In this document: piece after piece, positions 17,491 through 26,286 of the stretch | Layout: every line of letters starts with the position of its first letter | Numbering within the stretch: the stretch's first letter is position 1 | NCBI GenBank assembly: GCA_024695815.1 | Contig: JAILHK010000034.1 | Span: 124,001-188,000, forward strand | Direction: 5' to 3' | DNA from: Prevotella sp. | Lineage (GTDB): Bacteria > Bacteroidota > Bacteroidia > Bacteroidales > Bacteroidaceae | DNA length: 64,000 bases | Made by a program: the position numbers and the translations under genes | Notes under the pieces: model-generated | What the model was told of the DNA's origin: nothing | What the model saw: only the letters and a program-made list of their open reading frames with translations | Database searches by the model: none

Positions 17491-20079
17491 CTACTCTTGT
17501 ACTTTTTTAATATTGTAAGTACCACTCTTGTATTCTTTGGGCGTGCTTTCGTCAGGCAGATAAACGGTGGCGGTGGCTCCCTTGGGGATGGTGAACTGCC
17601 AATTCCACTGACCATCCTTGTCGTAGTGCCAGTGGCTCTTGATGAGGCCAGCAGCCGACTGGTATTGCGCATCAAGATGACCTAAGCGCTTGTCGGGAAT
17701 GGGGCGCATGATGATATGCTTGAAACCTGGTTGTAAGGGGTCGGCAGCAATGCCTGCCACGGTCTCCCAGATCCATTCGCACACAGCGCCATAGGCATAG
17801 TGGTTGAATGAATTCATGCCGCGAGGTCCCATGCCCTTGTCCTTCATATAGCTGTTCCAGCGCTCCCACATGGTGGTGGCACCATTGTCTATGCTGTAGA
17901 GCCAGCTGGGGTTCTTACGTTGCAGCAACAACGTGTAGGCAATGTCGGCCATGCCGTTGTCGGTCAGCGTTCCCATGATGATTGATGTGCCCAGGAAGCC
18001 CGTCTGCAGACAATCCTCGTGGTCCTTGAAGTTCTGACGCAGTCGCGCCACCATCTGCTGTTTGGCCTGACCTTCCACCAGGTGGTTTTTCAGTGCAAAG
18101 AGGGCAGGGGTCTGCATGGTGTTCAGAATCTGTGTCTTGAAGGTACCGTCGGCATTGAGGAAGTGTTCCTTGGTGTAGGCCTTGGCACGGAGTGCCATCT
18201 CCTCGTAGGTCTTATAGTCGCGTCCTGTAGCCTTTGCCATATCGCGCATCATCTCGGCATCAATCTGCCAGTAGCAGGCACTGAGGTAGTTCCAGTAGTC
18301 CACTGCATCGGGGCGTGGGCCATTGCTATCGAAGGCCGAACCACCGCAGCTCTCCAGTGGCTCATAGCTCAGCCAGTCGGCCCACTGGTAGTTGCCGTTT
18401 TGTCCAATCAGGTCCTGATGGCGATAGCAGGTGGCGTTGACGCGATCGATGAAACGCTTCATAGACTCCCAGCTCTGGTTGATGATTTCGGTGTCGGCAA
18501 ACTGTTTCCAGATGGTCCAGGGCACGATGATGCCGGCGTCGGTCCATCCCAGACGCATACACTCACCACCGTATTGTGCCACGGGAGCCACGCCCGGGTA
18601 ACCGCCCAGCGCATCCTGCGAGTCGCTCATGTCGCGCATCCACTTGTGGAAGAAGTTCTTGGTGTCGGCAAAGAATGTGCCTGTCTCGGTAAACACCTGT
18701 GTGTCGGCCGTCCATCCCAGTCGTTCGTTGCGCTGCGGACAGTCGGTAGGCACCGACAGATAGTTAGAGCGCAGTCCCCACAGTGTGTTGGAGATAAGTC
18801 GGTTCACCAGTTCATGGCCGGTGCTGATGGTGCCAATCTCCAGATTCTTGTGGATGGAGGTGACGGGAACAGACCTCAGCGACTTGATACACACGGTGGC
18901 TGTGGCCGAGATAGAAACATAGCGATAGCCGAAGAAGGTGGCACGAGGCTGATAGGTCTCATACTGACCATTGCCGGCAAAGGTGTAGTCCAATCGGAAA
19001 CAGTTGTCATGCGCACGCAGGTTCTCACGGTGCACAGTACCCTCGGGACCGTCCATGCCGCGACTGCGCGCACCGTTGCCGTCGTTCAGCAACTCGCCGG
19101 GCAGACAACTCAGGCGTGTGCCGGCAGCAGCCTTGAAAACAAAAGAAGGTACGGCGGCACAGTTCTGACCGAAGTCAACCACCAGCGTTTCGCCGGCATA
19201 CAGCGTTATCTCCTGTCCTGGCTTGAGCGTGCGGTCGATGACCACCTTGCCATACTCACCGTCGCGGGCACCGCTGACCTCTTTCCAGATGTAGGCTTGA
19301 ACAGGTGGCAGTGCCAGGTCTTCGCGGGCATAGACCTCAGCACCGCAAGAGGGTAGGATATCGCCTCGGAACTCGGTGTTCTCCTCAGGTGTCGAGAATG
19401 CCTCTGGCGTGCTGAACCCCTGAGCGATACGTGCATCGTAGGCCTCGCCGTCGTAGATGCCAGCATGCGTCACCGGTCCGGCGATGCCAGCTTTCCAATC
19501 CTGGAGGTTGGTGCCATAGGTCTGCTTGCTGCCGTCGGCATACTCAATCACTAATACGCCACGGAAGGCACACTTATGTCCAATCATGCCATTGGTACCC
19601 CAGGGCGTGACAATCTTGTCGGCCCACCAGCCCGGGGTGACCTGTACCGAGAGCACATTGCGCTGTCCCGCTTTCTTGAGAAAGACGTCGGTCACGTCGT
19701 AGGTGAACGAACGCTTGGTCTTCTCGCGATGTGTGAAGCCCGGGCGCAAGACCTCTTCGCCGATGCGTTTGCCGTTGACAAAGAGCTCCGACACGCCCAG
19801 CGATGCCGTCATCCACGTAGCTTTCACCACCTTCTGTCGGTTCTCGACAGAAGTCATGAACCAATTGGCACCATCGGCAGCGCGACTGCCGTCTCTCACT
19901 TCGCCCGTAACGACGGGAGCATTCTTCACAGAGATCCACATAGACTTTTCCCAAGCCGATGTGTTGAGCGCTTCTACGCGCTTACCTGAAACGAGGTGGC
20001 TTTTAGCCATACTACTACTGACAGTCATGCTCATCATGACCATTGCCAAGCACCATACATTAAAGGTGTTCTTTTTCAT
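17491..20079 (-). CDS. Glycoside hydrolase family 78 (alpha-L-rhamnosidase)
   Basis: A secreted enzyme of 862 residues that should release terminal L-rhamnose. A signal peptide (MKKNTFNVWCLAMVMMSM, cut near SSSMA) is present. The family marks are the N-terminal beta-sandwich with VSELFVNGKRIGEEVLRPG, the central CPQRNERLGWTADTQVF run at the start of the (alpha/alpha)6 barrel, the MWERWNSY stretch, and the FNHYAYGAVCEWIW motif followed by a C-terminal beta domain. Its start lies inside the end of the AraC-type gene (20-bp overlap), so the pair is translated from one message. The context with a sugar porter and PL11/GH43 genes suggests pectin-derived rhamnosides. Confidence 0.92.
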   Translation of the reverse strand: MKKNTFNVWCLAMVMMSMTVSSSMAKSHLVSGKRVEALNTSAWEKSMWISVKNAPVVTGEVRDGSRAADGANWFMTSVENRQKVVKATWMTASLGVSELFVNGKRIGEEVLRPGFTHREKTKRSFTYDVTDVFLKKAGQRNVLSVQVTPGWWADKIVTPWGTNGMIGHKCAFRGVLVIEYADGSKQTYGTNLQDWKAGIAGPVTHAGIYDGEAYDARIAQGFSTPEAFSTPEENTEFRGDILPSCGAEVYAREDLALPPVQAYIWKEVSGARDGEYGKVVIDRTLKPGQEITLYAGETLVVDFGQNCAAVPSFVFKAAAGTRLSCLPGELLNDGNGARSRGMDGPEGTVHRENLRAHDNCFRLDYTFAGNGQYETYQPRATFFGYRYVSISATATVCIKSLRSVPVTSIHKNLEIGTISTGHELVNRLISNTLWGLRSNYLSVPTDCPQRNERLGWTADTQVFTETGTFFADTKNFFHKWMRDMSDSQDALGGYPGVAPVAQYGGECMRLGWTDAGIIVPWTIWKQFADTEIINQSWESMKRFIDRVNATCYRHQDLIGQNGNYQWADWLSYEPLESCGGSAFDSNGPRPDAVDYWNYLSACYWQIDAEMMRDMAKATGRDYKTYEEMALRAKAYTKEHFLNADGTFKTQILNTMQTPALFALKNHLVEGQAKQQMVARLRQNFKDHEDCLQTGFLGTSIIMGTLTDNGMADIAYTLLLQRKNPSWLYSIDNGATTMWERWNSYMKDKGMGPRGMNSFNHYAYGAVCEWIWETVAGIAADPLQPGFKHIIMRPIPDKRLGHLDAQYQSAAGLIKSHWHYDKDGQWNWQFTIPKGATATVYLPDESTPKEYKSGTYNIKKVQE

Positions 20080-20983
20080 CTTGGTTGTTTTTAGTTTGGT
20101 TTTGTTGAAAAGGTTTGTTTTGTTGACGATATGTTGTGGGAGAGACTCCCATCATTTTCGAAAAGACTCGGGAGAAATAAAGACTATCTTCGAACCCCAG
20201 CTTGTAGCAAATCTGGTTTACCTGTAGGTCAGTGCGCTGCAGCAACAGGCAGGCGTGCCTGATTTTGAGTTGGTTGAAGTAGGCCAGCGGGCTGACGCCC
20301 GTCTTCTTCTTGAACTGAGCAGAGAAGTAGCTCATGGAAAAACCCACATAGTGCGTGACGTCTTGCAGTGTGATGCGCCGCTCGATGTTCTCCTCCATGT
20401 AGTGGATGGCCGCCTCGACGATGTCAACCTGCTGAGGCTTACGTCGCCACTGTTGCAGATAGCGCATCGATGCCAGGTAGTAGTGCAACAGACTGGAGGC
20501 ATAGCGTAGGTCTTCAATCTCGTTGCCAGCGCGCAGCGTGTTGAGAATGTCGTCGAAGATGTTGTTGCGCTCGCTGATGTGCGAGTTGATAGCCACATTG
20601 ATGGTCTGTGGCTTCTGGGCACCCTCGGCATAGATGGCAGCATGCACCCCTTTGAAGTGCACCCAATAGATGGTCCAACGCTGACCGTCGCACGAGCCAT
20701 ATGAGTGGGGGATGCCCGCCGGAAGAATAAAATACTGATTGCGTTCTACCTGGTACTCCTTGTCGCCTACGCGATACCACCCCCTGCCGTCCACGCAGTA
20801 GATAAGCACATACTGATCGATGCCCTTTTTGCGGCTGCGGTAGTGATGCTCAGCCATGGGATAGAAACCAATGTCGGTGATATACAGACTGCTGACCAAC
20901 GGGTCGCGTTCCTCTATCTCAACGATCATAGGTGGTAGTATGATTGATTGTTCCCCAAGGAATCCGTCTTTTAGTTTTGGCAT
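20060..20983 (-). CDS. AraC family transcriptional regulator
   Basis: A 307-residue regulator with an N-terminal cupin-type sugar-binding domain (residues about 25-150, including QYFILPAGIPHSYG) and a C-terminal double helix-turn-helix (about 200-295: ITLQDVTHYVGFSMSYFSAQFKKKTG and INQICYKLGFEDSLYFSRVFSK). It overlaps the rhamnosidase gene by 20 bp and diverges from the sugar porter gene, so it probably activates both in response to rhamnose or a rhamnoside. The inducer is inferred from position only. Confidence 0.93.
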   Translation of the reverse strand: MPKLKDGFLGEQSIILPPMIVEIEERDPLVSSLYITDIGFYPMAEHHYRSRKKGIDQYVLIYCVDGRGWYRVGDKEYQVERNQYFILPAGIPHSYGSCDGQRWTIYWVHFKGVHAAIYAEGAQKPQTINVAINSHISERNNIFDDILNTLRAGNEIEDLRYASSLLHYYLASMRYLQQWRRKPQQVDIVEAAIHYMEENIERRITLQDVTHYVGFSMSYFSAQFKKKTGVSPLAYFNQLKIRHACLLLQRTDLQVNQICYKLGFEDSLYFSRVFSKMMGVSPTTYRQQNKPFQQNQTKNNQDEKEHL

Positions 20984-21002
20984 GATATACTATTTAGCGC
21001 TA

Positions 21003-21010
21003 CAAAGGTA
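21003..21010 (-). promoter_or_regulatory. -7 element of the AraC-GH78 operon
   Basis: CAAAGGTA on the forward strand reads TACCTTTG on the reverse strand, 20 bp before the regulator start. No TTTG is seen at the usual distance, which fits a promoter that needs an activator. Confidence 0.6.
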
Positions 21011-21163
21011 GACAAATTTTTTTAGCCGTGAAATCGTATTGCGTCAATAAACCTTAGTAAATAGAGAAAAATACTATAATAAATGATAAATAAGCACAGA
21101 CGGTGAGTAAAATAGTCCATACAAAGAAGAAAAAAGTATATAACGGCTAATTTAGAAAATAGC

Positions 21164-21171
21164 TATCTTTG
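21164..21171 (+). promoter_or_regulatory. -7 element of the sugar porter operon
   Basis: TATCTTTG lies 24 bp before the ATG at 21196. No -33 TTTG is evident, again consistent with activator dependence. The AT-rich 150 bp between the two -7 elements would hold the AraC-type operators, but no clear repeat was found there. Confidence 0.6.
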
Positions 21172-21195
21172 CAGCGGAATTTCAACTAAGAACCA

Positions 21196-22470
21196 ATGAC
21201 AAACCGTATGCAAAATCAAAGTAAAGGCTTTATCTACTTCATCTGTATGGTGTCTGCCATGGGCGGACTGCTCTTCGGATATGACTGGGTGGTGATAGGC
21301 GGTGCCAAACCATTCTATGAACAGTTTTTCGGTATTGCAGACTCGCCGCTGATGCAAGGCGTGGCCATGACCTCGGCCCTGGTGGGTTGTTTGGCAGGTG
21401 CGATGGTTGCAGGCACGGCAGCCGACAAGTACGGACGAAGACCGTTGCTCTTCTTTTCGGCGATGCTCTTCACCATCTCGGCCATTGCTACGGGCGTGTT
21501 TGACGATTTTACCTTATTTAATATAGCCCGCTTTGTGGGTGGCATGGGCATTGGCGTGGCCTCTGCCCTTGCACCGATGTATATAGCAGAGGTCAGTCCG
21601 GCGGAGATACGTGGCCGTATGGTCAGTCTGAACCAGATGACCATTGTGCTGGGAATCTTGGCAGCACAGATAGTCAACATGCTGTTGGCGCGCGATACGG
21701 CCGTTGCCGAGAATATGGCATGGAATGTAGCGTGGGGATGGCGCTGGATGTTTTGGGCAGAGACCCTGCCTGCAGCGCTGTTTCTGGTAATGAGCTGCTT
21801 CATACCCGAAAGTCCGGTGTTCTTGAACCTGAAACGTCAGCCTGCGGCCAAGACAGAAAAAGGACTGGGCCGACTGGCACCCTACCGCAAGGTGCTGGTG
21901 CTGGGACTGGTGATAGCCGTGTTCCAGCAGTGGTGCGGCACGAACGTCATCTTCAACTATGCCCAAGAGATATTTACTGGTGCCGGTTTCGACGTGGACG
22001 GCATGTTCATCAATATCGTGATTACCGGTGTGGCCAACGTGGTATTTACCTTTGTGGCCCTCTACACCATCGAGAAGTGGGGACGCCGCACGCTCATCCT
22101 GATAGGCGCTGGCGGACTGGCACTGATTTACCTGACGCTGGGCACCTGCTACTACTACGAGGTGAAAGGCTTCGCCATGGTGCTGCTAGTGGTGGCGGCC
22201 ATCTCTGTCTATGCCATGACCCTGGGCCCCGTGACGTGGACCCTGTTGGCAGAAATATTTCCCAACCGCATCCGTGGTGTGGCCATGTCCATCTGCACGT
22301 TTGCTCTGTGGGTGGGCTGTTGCACGCTCACCTTCTCGTTCCCCTCGATGAATGCAGCCCTTGGCAGCAGCGGCTCGTTCTGGGTGTATGCCCTGATATG
22401 CATCTCGGCATTTGTGTTCCTTTATCGCCACTGTCCTGAGACCAAGGGAAAGGTGCTGGCAGATGCGTAA
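21196..22470 (+). CDS. MFS sugar porter family transporter
   Basis: Inner-membrane sugar:proton symporter of 424 residues with about 12 membrane segments. Sugar-porter marks are GGLLFGYDWVVIGG in helix 1, the DKYGRRPLL loop after helix 2, PMYIAEVSPAEIRGRM before helix 5, and the PETKGK-type ending. A second ATG at 21208 is possible. It is divergent from the AraC-GH78 operon and followed by the DUF5107 gene, so import of rhamnose or another monosaccharide released by the cluster is likely but not provable here. Confidence 0.88.
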   Translation: MTNRMQNQSKGFIYFICMVSAMGGLLFGYDWVVIGGAKPFYEQFFGIADSPLMQGVAMTSALVGCLAGAMVAGTAADKYGRRPLLFFSAMLFTISAIATGVFDDFTLFNIARFVGGMGIGVASALAPMYIAEVSPAEIRGRMVSLNQMTIVLGILAAQIVNMLLARDTAVAENMAWNVAWGWRWMFWAETLPAALFLVMSCFIPESPVFLNLKRQPAAKTEKGLGRLAPYRKVLVLGLVIAVFQQWCGTNVIFNYAQEIFTGAGFDVDGMFINIVITGVANVVFTFVALYTIEKWGRRTLILIGAGGLALIYLTLGTCYYYEVKGFAMVLLVVAAISVYAMTLGPVTWTLLAEIFPNRIRGVAMSICTFALWVGCCTLTFSFPSMNAALGSSGSFWVYALICISAFVFLYRHCPETKGKVLADA

Positions 22471-22504
22471 AACAAGACAAACAGATTAATTGAAAGATAT
22501 AGAA

Positions 22505-25500
22505 ATGGTAAAAGCATGGAGAGAGATGGTGACGATACCCACCTACGAAGTGGGACGTCCCGACAAAAACCCAATGTTCCTCGAAAAACGTGTGTATCAG
22601 GGTTCCAGTGGTGTGGTCTATCCTTATCCCGTCATAGAGCGTATCAGTGATGAAAAGGTGGACAAGGAGTATAAGGCCGTCTATCTAGAGAATGAATATA
22701 TCAAGGTGATGGTGTTGCCCGAACTGGGTGGCAGGGTGCAGATGGCCTACGACAAGATAGCCCAGCGCCACTTTGTCTATTACAACCACGTGATAAAGCC
22801 CGCGCTGGTAGGACTGGTAGGCCCCTGGATATCGGGTGGCATTGAGTTCAACTGGCCCCAGCACCATCGTCCTACCACGTTCATGCCTGCCGACTGCACC
22901 ATCGAAGAGCGCGAAGACGGTTCGGTGTGTGTGTGGGTGAGCGAGATGGAGAAGATGTTCCACCAGAAGGGCATGGCTGGATTTGTGCTGCGCCCAGGAT
23001 GTGCCTATCTGGAGATACACGGTGTACTGTATAACCGCACAGACGTGCCACAGACATTTTTGTGGTGGGCCAACCCCGCTGTAGAGGTGAACGATGCCTA
23101 CCAGTCGGTATTTCCGCCCGATATCAATGCGGTGTTTGACCATGGCAAGCGCGCTGTGTCATCATTCCCCATTGCCACGGGCACCTATTACAAGATGGAC
23201 TATTCGGCTGGTGTGGACATCTCGAACTACAAGAACATCTATGTGCCCACATCGTATATGGGCGTGAACTCACACTATAACTTTGAAGGCGGTTACGAGA
23301 ACGACACGCAGGCAGGTATGCTGCACGTGGCCAGTCACCATTTCTCGCCAGGCAAGAAACAGTGGACCTGGGGTAATGGCGACTTCGGACGGGCATGGGA
23401 CCGTAACCTCACCGACGATATCGCCGACGATAAAGGTGAGGACACTTCGTCTCTCTCACCTCTCACCTCTCACTTGAAACCGGGCTTCCGCCCCTATATA
23501 GAACTGATGGCAGGCGTCTATACCGAGAACCAGCCGGACTTCTCGTGGTTGATGCCCTATGAGGAGAAACAGTTTGTACAGTACTTCATGCCCTACCGTG
23601 AGCTGGGCGTGGTGAAGGAAGCGTCGAAAGACCTGCTGGTGAACGTTGATGTGACAGATGCTGCACAAGGCGAACAGAAGACCGTGATGAAGGTGTTTGC
23701 CACCTCTAAACAACAGGTAAGGTTGGTGCTGAAGACCGATGATGGTGAGGTGCTGTATGACGAAGAGATGGTGATGAGCCCCGAGGCGGTACTGGTGAAG
23801 ACCTTCCCGCTGACAGACCTTCAGACCTTGAACCTCCGTATATACAAGCGCATGTATAACGACACGGAGCGCTGCGTGCTTAAATGGCATGCCGAGCCCG
23901 ACGAGATACGACCCATCCCCGACAGTGCCGAGGCAGCGCTGTTGCCCGAACAGATCAAGACAAACGAACAACTGTACCTGACGGGACTGCATCTGGAACA
24001 GTATCGCCATGCTACATGGAACCCGCTGGACTACTATGAGGAGGCACTCAGACGCGATCCTAACGACATCCGTTGTCTGAACGCCATGGGACTGTGGTAT
24101 ATCCGCAAGGGCCGTTTCGCTCTGGCAGAGACCTATCTGCGGAAGGCCGTGAAACTGTCGCAGAAGCGTAATCCTAATCCTTACGACAGTGAGCCTATCT
24201 ACAACCTGGCGCTGGCATTGAAATATCAGCTGCACTACGATGAAGCCTACGAGCTGTTCTGGAAGGCTACGTGGAGCAAGGCATGGGCAGATGCTGGTTT
24301 CTTCGAGGCGGCAAAGATCAGTGCTCGCCAGGGACGCTACGATGAGGCCATCGACGAGCTGGACCGTTCGTTGGTGTTTAACGCCCACAACCAGAAGGCG
24401 CTGGCGCTGAAGGCTGCGGTGCTTCGCCGCATGGGCAAGGCAGACGACGCTATTGGTGTTTGTGAGGCTGCACTGAAGACAGACCTCTTTAACTATGGCT
24501 GTTGTTACGAGAAATACCTCATCACGAAGAGTAAGGTGGAACTTAACGACCTGCAGAGCTTGATGCAAGGACTAGCCAAGAACTATGACGAGCTGGCGCT
24601 GGACTATCAGGCTGCTGGACTTGACGATGAGGCGATGGCCATCTGGCAATTGGCCATCGAGGCCAAGGCCGTGACACCCATGACCTATTATTATATGGGC
24701 TTCGTGGCTCACACCCAGAATGACGATGACACTCTTTACTATAAGCAAGCAGAACAGACATGCTCTGATTATTGCTTCCCGAATCGTCAGGAGGATGTTA
24801 TCGTGTTGGAAGAGGCCAAAAGTCATGGATGTGCCATGGCACCCTATTATCTGGGATGTTTGTATTATGCGGCACGCCAGTACGACTTGGCTGTAGAGAA
24901 CTGGGAACAGGCCAGCGAGCGCAAGCCCGAATTCCCGACGGTGTGGCGCAATCTGGCTCTGGCTTACTTCAACAAGCAGCATCGTGAGACGTTGGCACTG
25001 CAGTGCATGGAGCATGCCTTCCATCTTGACGAGACGGATGCTCGTGTGCTGATGGAGCTGGATCAGCTCTACAAGCGTCTGCACCGTCCACACTTAGAGC
25101 GTCTGACCTTCTTGCAGCGCTATCCACAGCTGATTGCCCAGCGCGACGATCTGGTGCTGGAGGAAATCACACTGATGAACCAGGTAGGACGCTATGAGGA
25201 AGCCATGCAACGACTGGATGCACACATCTTCCATCCCTGGGAGGGTGGTGAAGGCAAGGTGCCTGCACAGTATCAGATATGTCGTGTGGAGCTGGCTAAA
25301 CAGTTGCTGAAGGCAGACCCGCAGTCGGCCAAGGCTAAGAGATTGTTGGAGGAATGCTTGGTTTACCCCGCTCACTTAGGCGAGGGAAAACTCTACGGTG
25401 CTCAGGATAATGACTTCCTCTACTTCTTAGGTCGCTATGAGGAGGGTACCGCTGGACCCACCGAGCCTGCTGCAGCCATGTATTATAATGATGCCAAGCC

Positions 25501-25831
25501 CGACAAGATTTTCTATGCAGGGTTGTGCTATCGCAAACTGGGACAGGAAGACAAGGCTCGCGGACTGTTTAACAAGTTGATCAACTATGGCAAACAGCAT
25601 ATCTTTGAACGTCAGGTGATGGACTATTTCGCTGTGTCGCTGCCAGACCTCTTGATATGGGAGGACTCGCTTGACTTAAAGAATCAGATACACTGTAAGT
25701 ATATGCTGGCGCTGGGCTACTACGGACTGGGCGACAAAGCTCATGCCTTGCGCTATCTGGCTGAAGTGGAAGCCCTGGACAATAACCATCAGGGTATCCA
25801 GCAGTTCCGCTCATTAATCAACCTATTATAA
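22505..25831 (+). CDS. DUF5107 protein with tetratricopeptide repeats
   Basis: A large protein of 1108 residues without signal peptide. The first 300 residues form the DUF5107 domain (GGRVQMAYDKI, GGIEFNWPQHHRP), which resembles the galactose-mutarotase fold. From about residue 500 onward helical TPR repeats can be seen (AMGLWYIRKGRFALAETYLRKAV and later ones). The ATG at 22505 fits homologues best; a TTG at 22490 is the alternative. It follows the sugar porter by 34 bp. A 25-residue insertion after LTDD, encoded by a short TCTCACC repeat, looks recent. The biochemical role of this family is not established; a sugar epimerase or binding role is only a guess. Confidence 0.85.
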   Translation: MVKAWREMVTIPTYEVGRPDKNPMFLEKRVYQGSSGVVYPYPVIERISDEKVDKEYKAVYLENEYIKVMVLPELGGRVQMAYDKIAQRHFVYYNHVIKPALVGLVGPWISGGIEFNWPQHHRPTTFMPADCTIEEREDGSVCVWVSEMEKMFHQKGMAGFVLRPGCAYLEIHGVLYNRTDVPQTFLWWANPAVEVNDAYQSVFPPDINAVFDHGKRAVSSFPIATGTYYKMDYSAGVDISNYKNIYVPTSYMGVNSHYNFEGGYENDTQAGMLHVASHHFSPGKKQWTWGNGDFGRAWDRNLTDDIADDKGEDTSSLSPLTSHLKPGFRPYIELMAGVYTENQPDFSWLMPYEEKQFVQYFMPYRELGVVKEASKDLLVNVDVTDAAQGEQKTVMKVFATSKQQVRLVLKTDDGEVLYDEEMVMSPEAVLVKTFPLTDLQTLNLRIYKRMYNDTERCVLKWHAEPDEIRPIPDSAEAALLPEQIKTNEQLYLTGLHLEQYRHATWNPLDYYEEALRRDPNDIRCLNAMGLWYIRKGRFALAETYLRKAVKLSQKRNPNPYDSEPIYNLALALKYQLHYDEAYELFWKATWSKAWADAGFFEAAKISARQGRYDEAIDELDRSLVFNAHNQKALALKAAVLRRMGKADDAIGVCEAALKTDLFNYGCCYEKYLITKSKVELNDLQSLMQGLAKNYDELALDYQAAGLDDEAMAIWQLAIEAKAVTPMTYYYMGFVAHTQNDDDTLYYKQAEQTCSDYCFPNRQEDVIVLEEAKSHGCAMAPYYLGCLYYAARQYDLAVENWEQASERKPEFPTVWRNLALAYFNKQHRETLALQCMEHAFHLDETDARVLMELDQLYKRLHRPHLERLTFLQRYPQLIAQRDDLVLEEITLMNQVGRYEEAMQRLDAHIFHPWEGGEGKVPAQYQICRVELAKQLLKADPQSAKAKRLLEECLVYPAHLGEGKLYGAQDNDFLYFLGRYEEGTAGPTEPAAAMYYNDAKPDKIFYAGLCYRKLGQEDKARGLFNKLINYGKQHIFERQVMDYFAVSLPDLLIWEDSLDLKNQIHCKYMLALGYYGLGDKAHALRYLAEVEALDNNHQGIQQFRSLINLL
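23452..23473 (+). repeat. In-frame TCTCACC microrepeat inside the DUF5107 gene
   Basis: TCTCACC occurs three times in direct succession (the third copy ends CACT). It encodes part of a Ser/Pro/Leu-rich insertion that interrupts an otherwise conserved region. Confidence 0.75.
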
Positions 25832-25848
25832 TAATTGTATTCCGGAAT

Positions 25849-25900
25849 AGGCAGTTGCTGTTTGTGTTACAACAAGGAGCGACTGCCTGTTTCTTTTTTT
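25849..25900 (+). terminator. Terminator of the sugar porter-DUF5107 operon
   Basis: AGGCAGTTGCT (25849-25859) pairs with AGCGACTGCCT (25878-25888) with one G-T pair, followed by a T-rich tract to 25900. Confidence 0.8.
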
Positions 25901-26040
25901 AAAACGCCCTTCAAACCTCTCAGGGGAAAGGAATCAGTTCTTTCGTTGTTTTATCTGAGAAGAATGAATGGCCAGTTCTTTCTCTTTTGACAGTTAAGAG
26001 AAAGACTTTAAAAACACCAAATTGGCACTATTGTTTTCAG

Positions 26041-26141
26041 TCTAGCCCCTAGAATGGTCGTTTCTAGCCCCTAGACGCACTCATTCTAGCCCCTAGAGTG
26101 AAAGCATCCAGCCCCTAGAATGAACATTTCTAGGGGCTAGA
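26041..26141. repeat. Five-unit CTAG array with exact 22-bp period
   Basis: TCTAGCCCCTAGA starts at 26041, 26063 and 26085; a variant TCCAGCCCCTAGA starts at 26107; the reverse complement TCTAGGGGCTAGA starts at 26129. All starts are exactly 22 bp apart, leaving 9-bp unique spacers. Each unit is itself a dyad, CTAG-CCC-CTAG, and the last two units can form a long hairpin. No gene lies in 25832-26286. Past the array, AAAAGC/GCTTTT arms at 26203-26230 could also fold, perhaps ending GH53 transcription. Confidence 0.9.
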
Positions 26142-26286
26142 TACGGTGTAATACTTATCGAATGAGGATACAATACTGCCACTCATAGACAGTGAAACAG
26201 TTGCTTTTGCGGTGTAAAAGCGATGCTTTTCAGTGGCCGGGTGGCAGCGGTTGTCTTCTGATACTTACGAAAAAACGACTTATTTC

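Noticed and set aside
26041..26141. Regular repeats with equal spacers, recalling a CRISPR array.
   Set aside because: Repeats are 13 bp and spacers 9 bp, far too short; one unit is inverted and no cas gene is near.
26203..26230. AAAAGC/GCTTTT arms as a GH53 terminator.
   Set aside because: Stems are only six AT-rich pairs with competing foldings and no clear T tract in the right direction, so it was not listed as a terminator.
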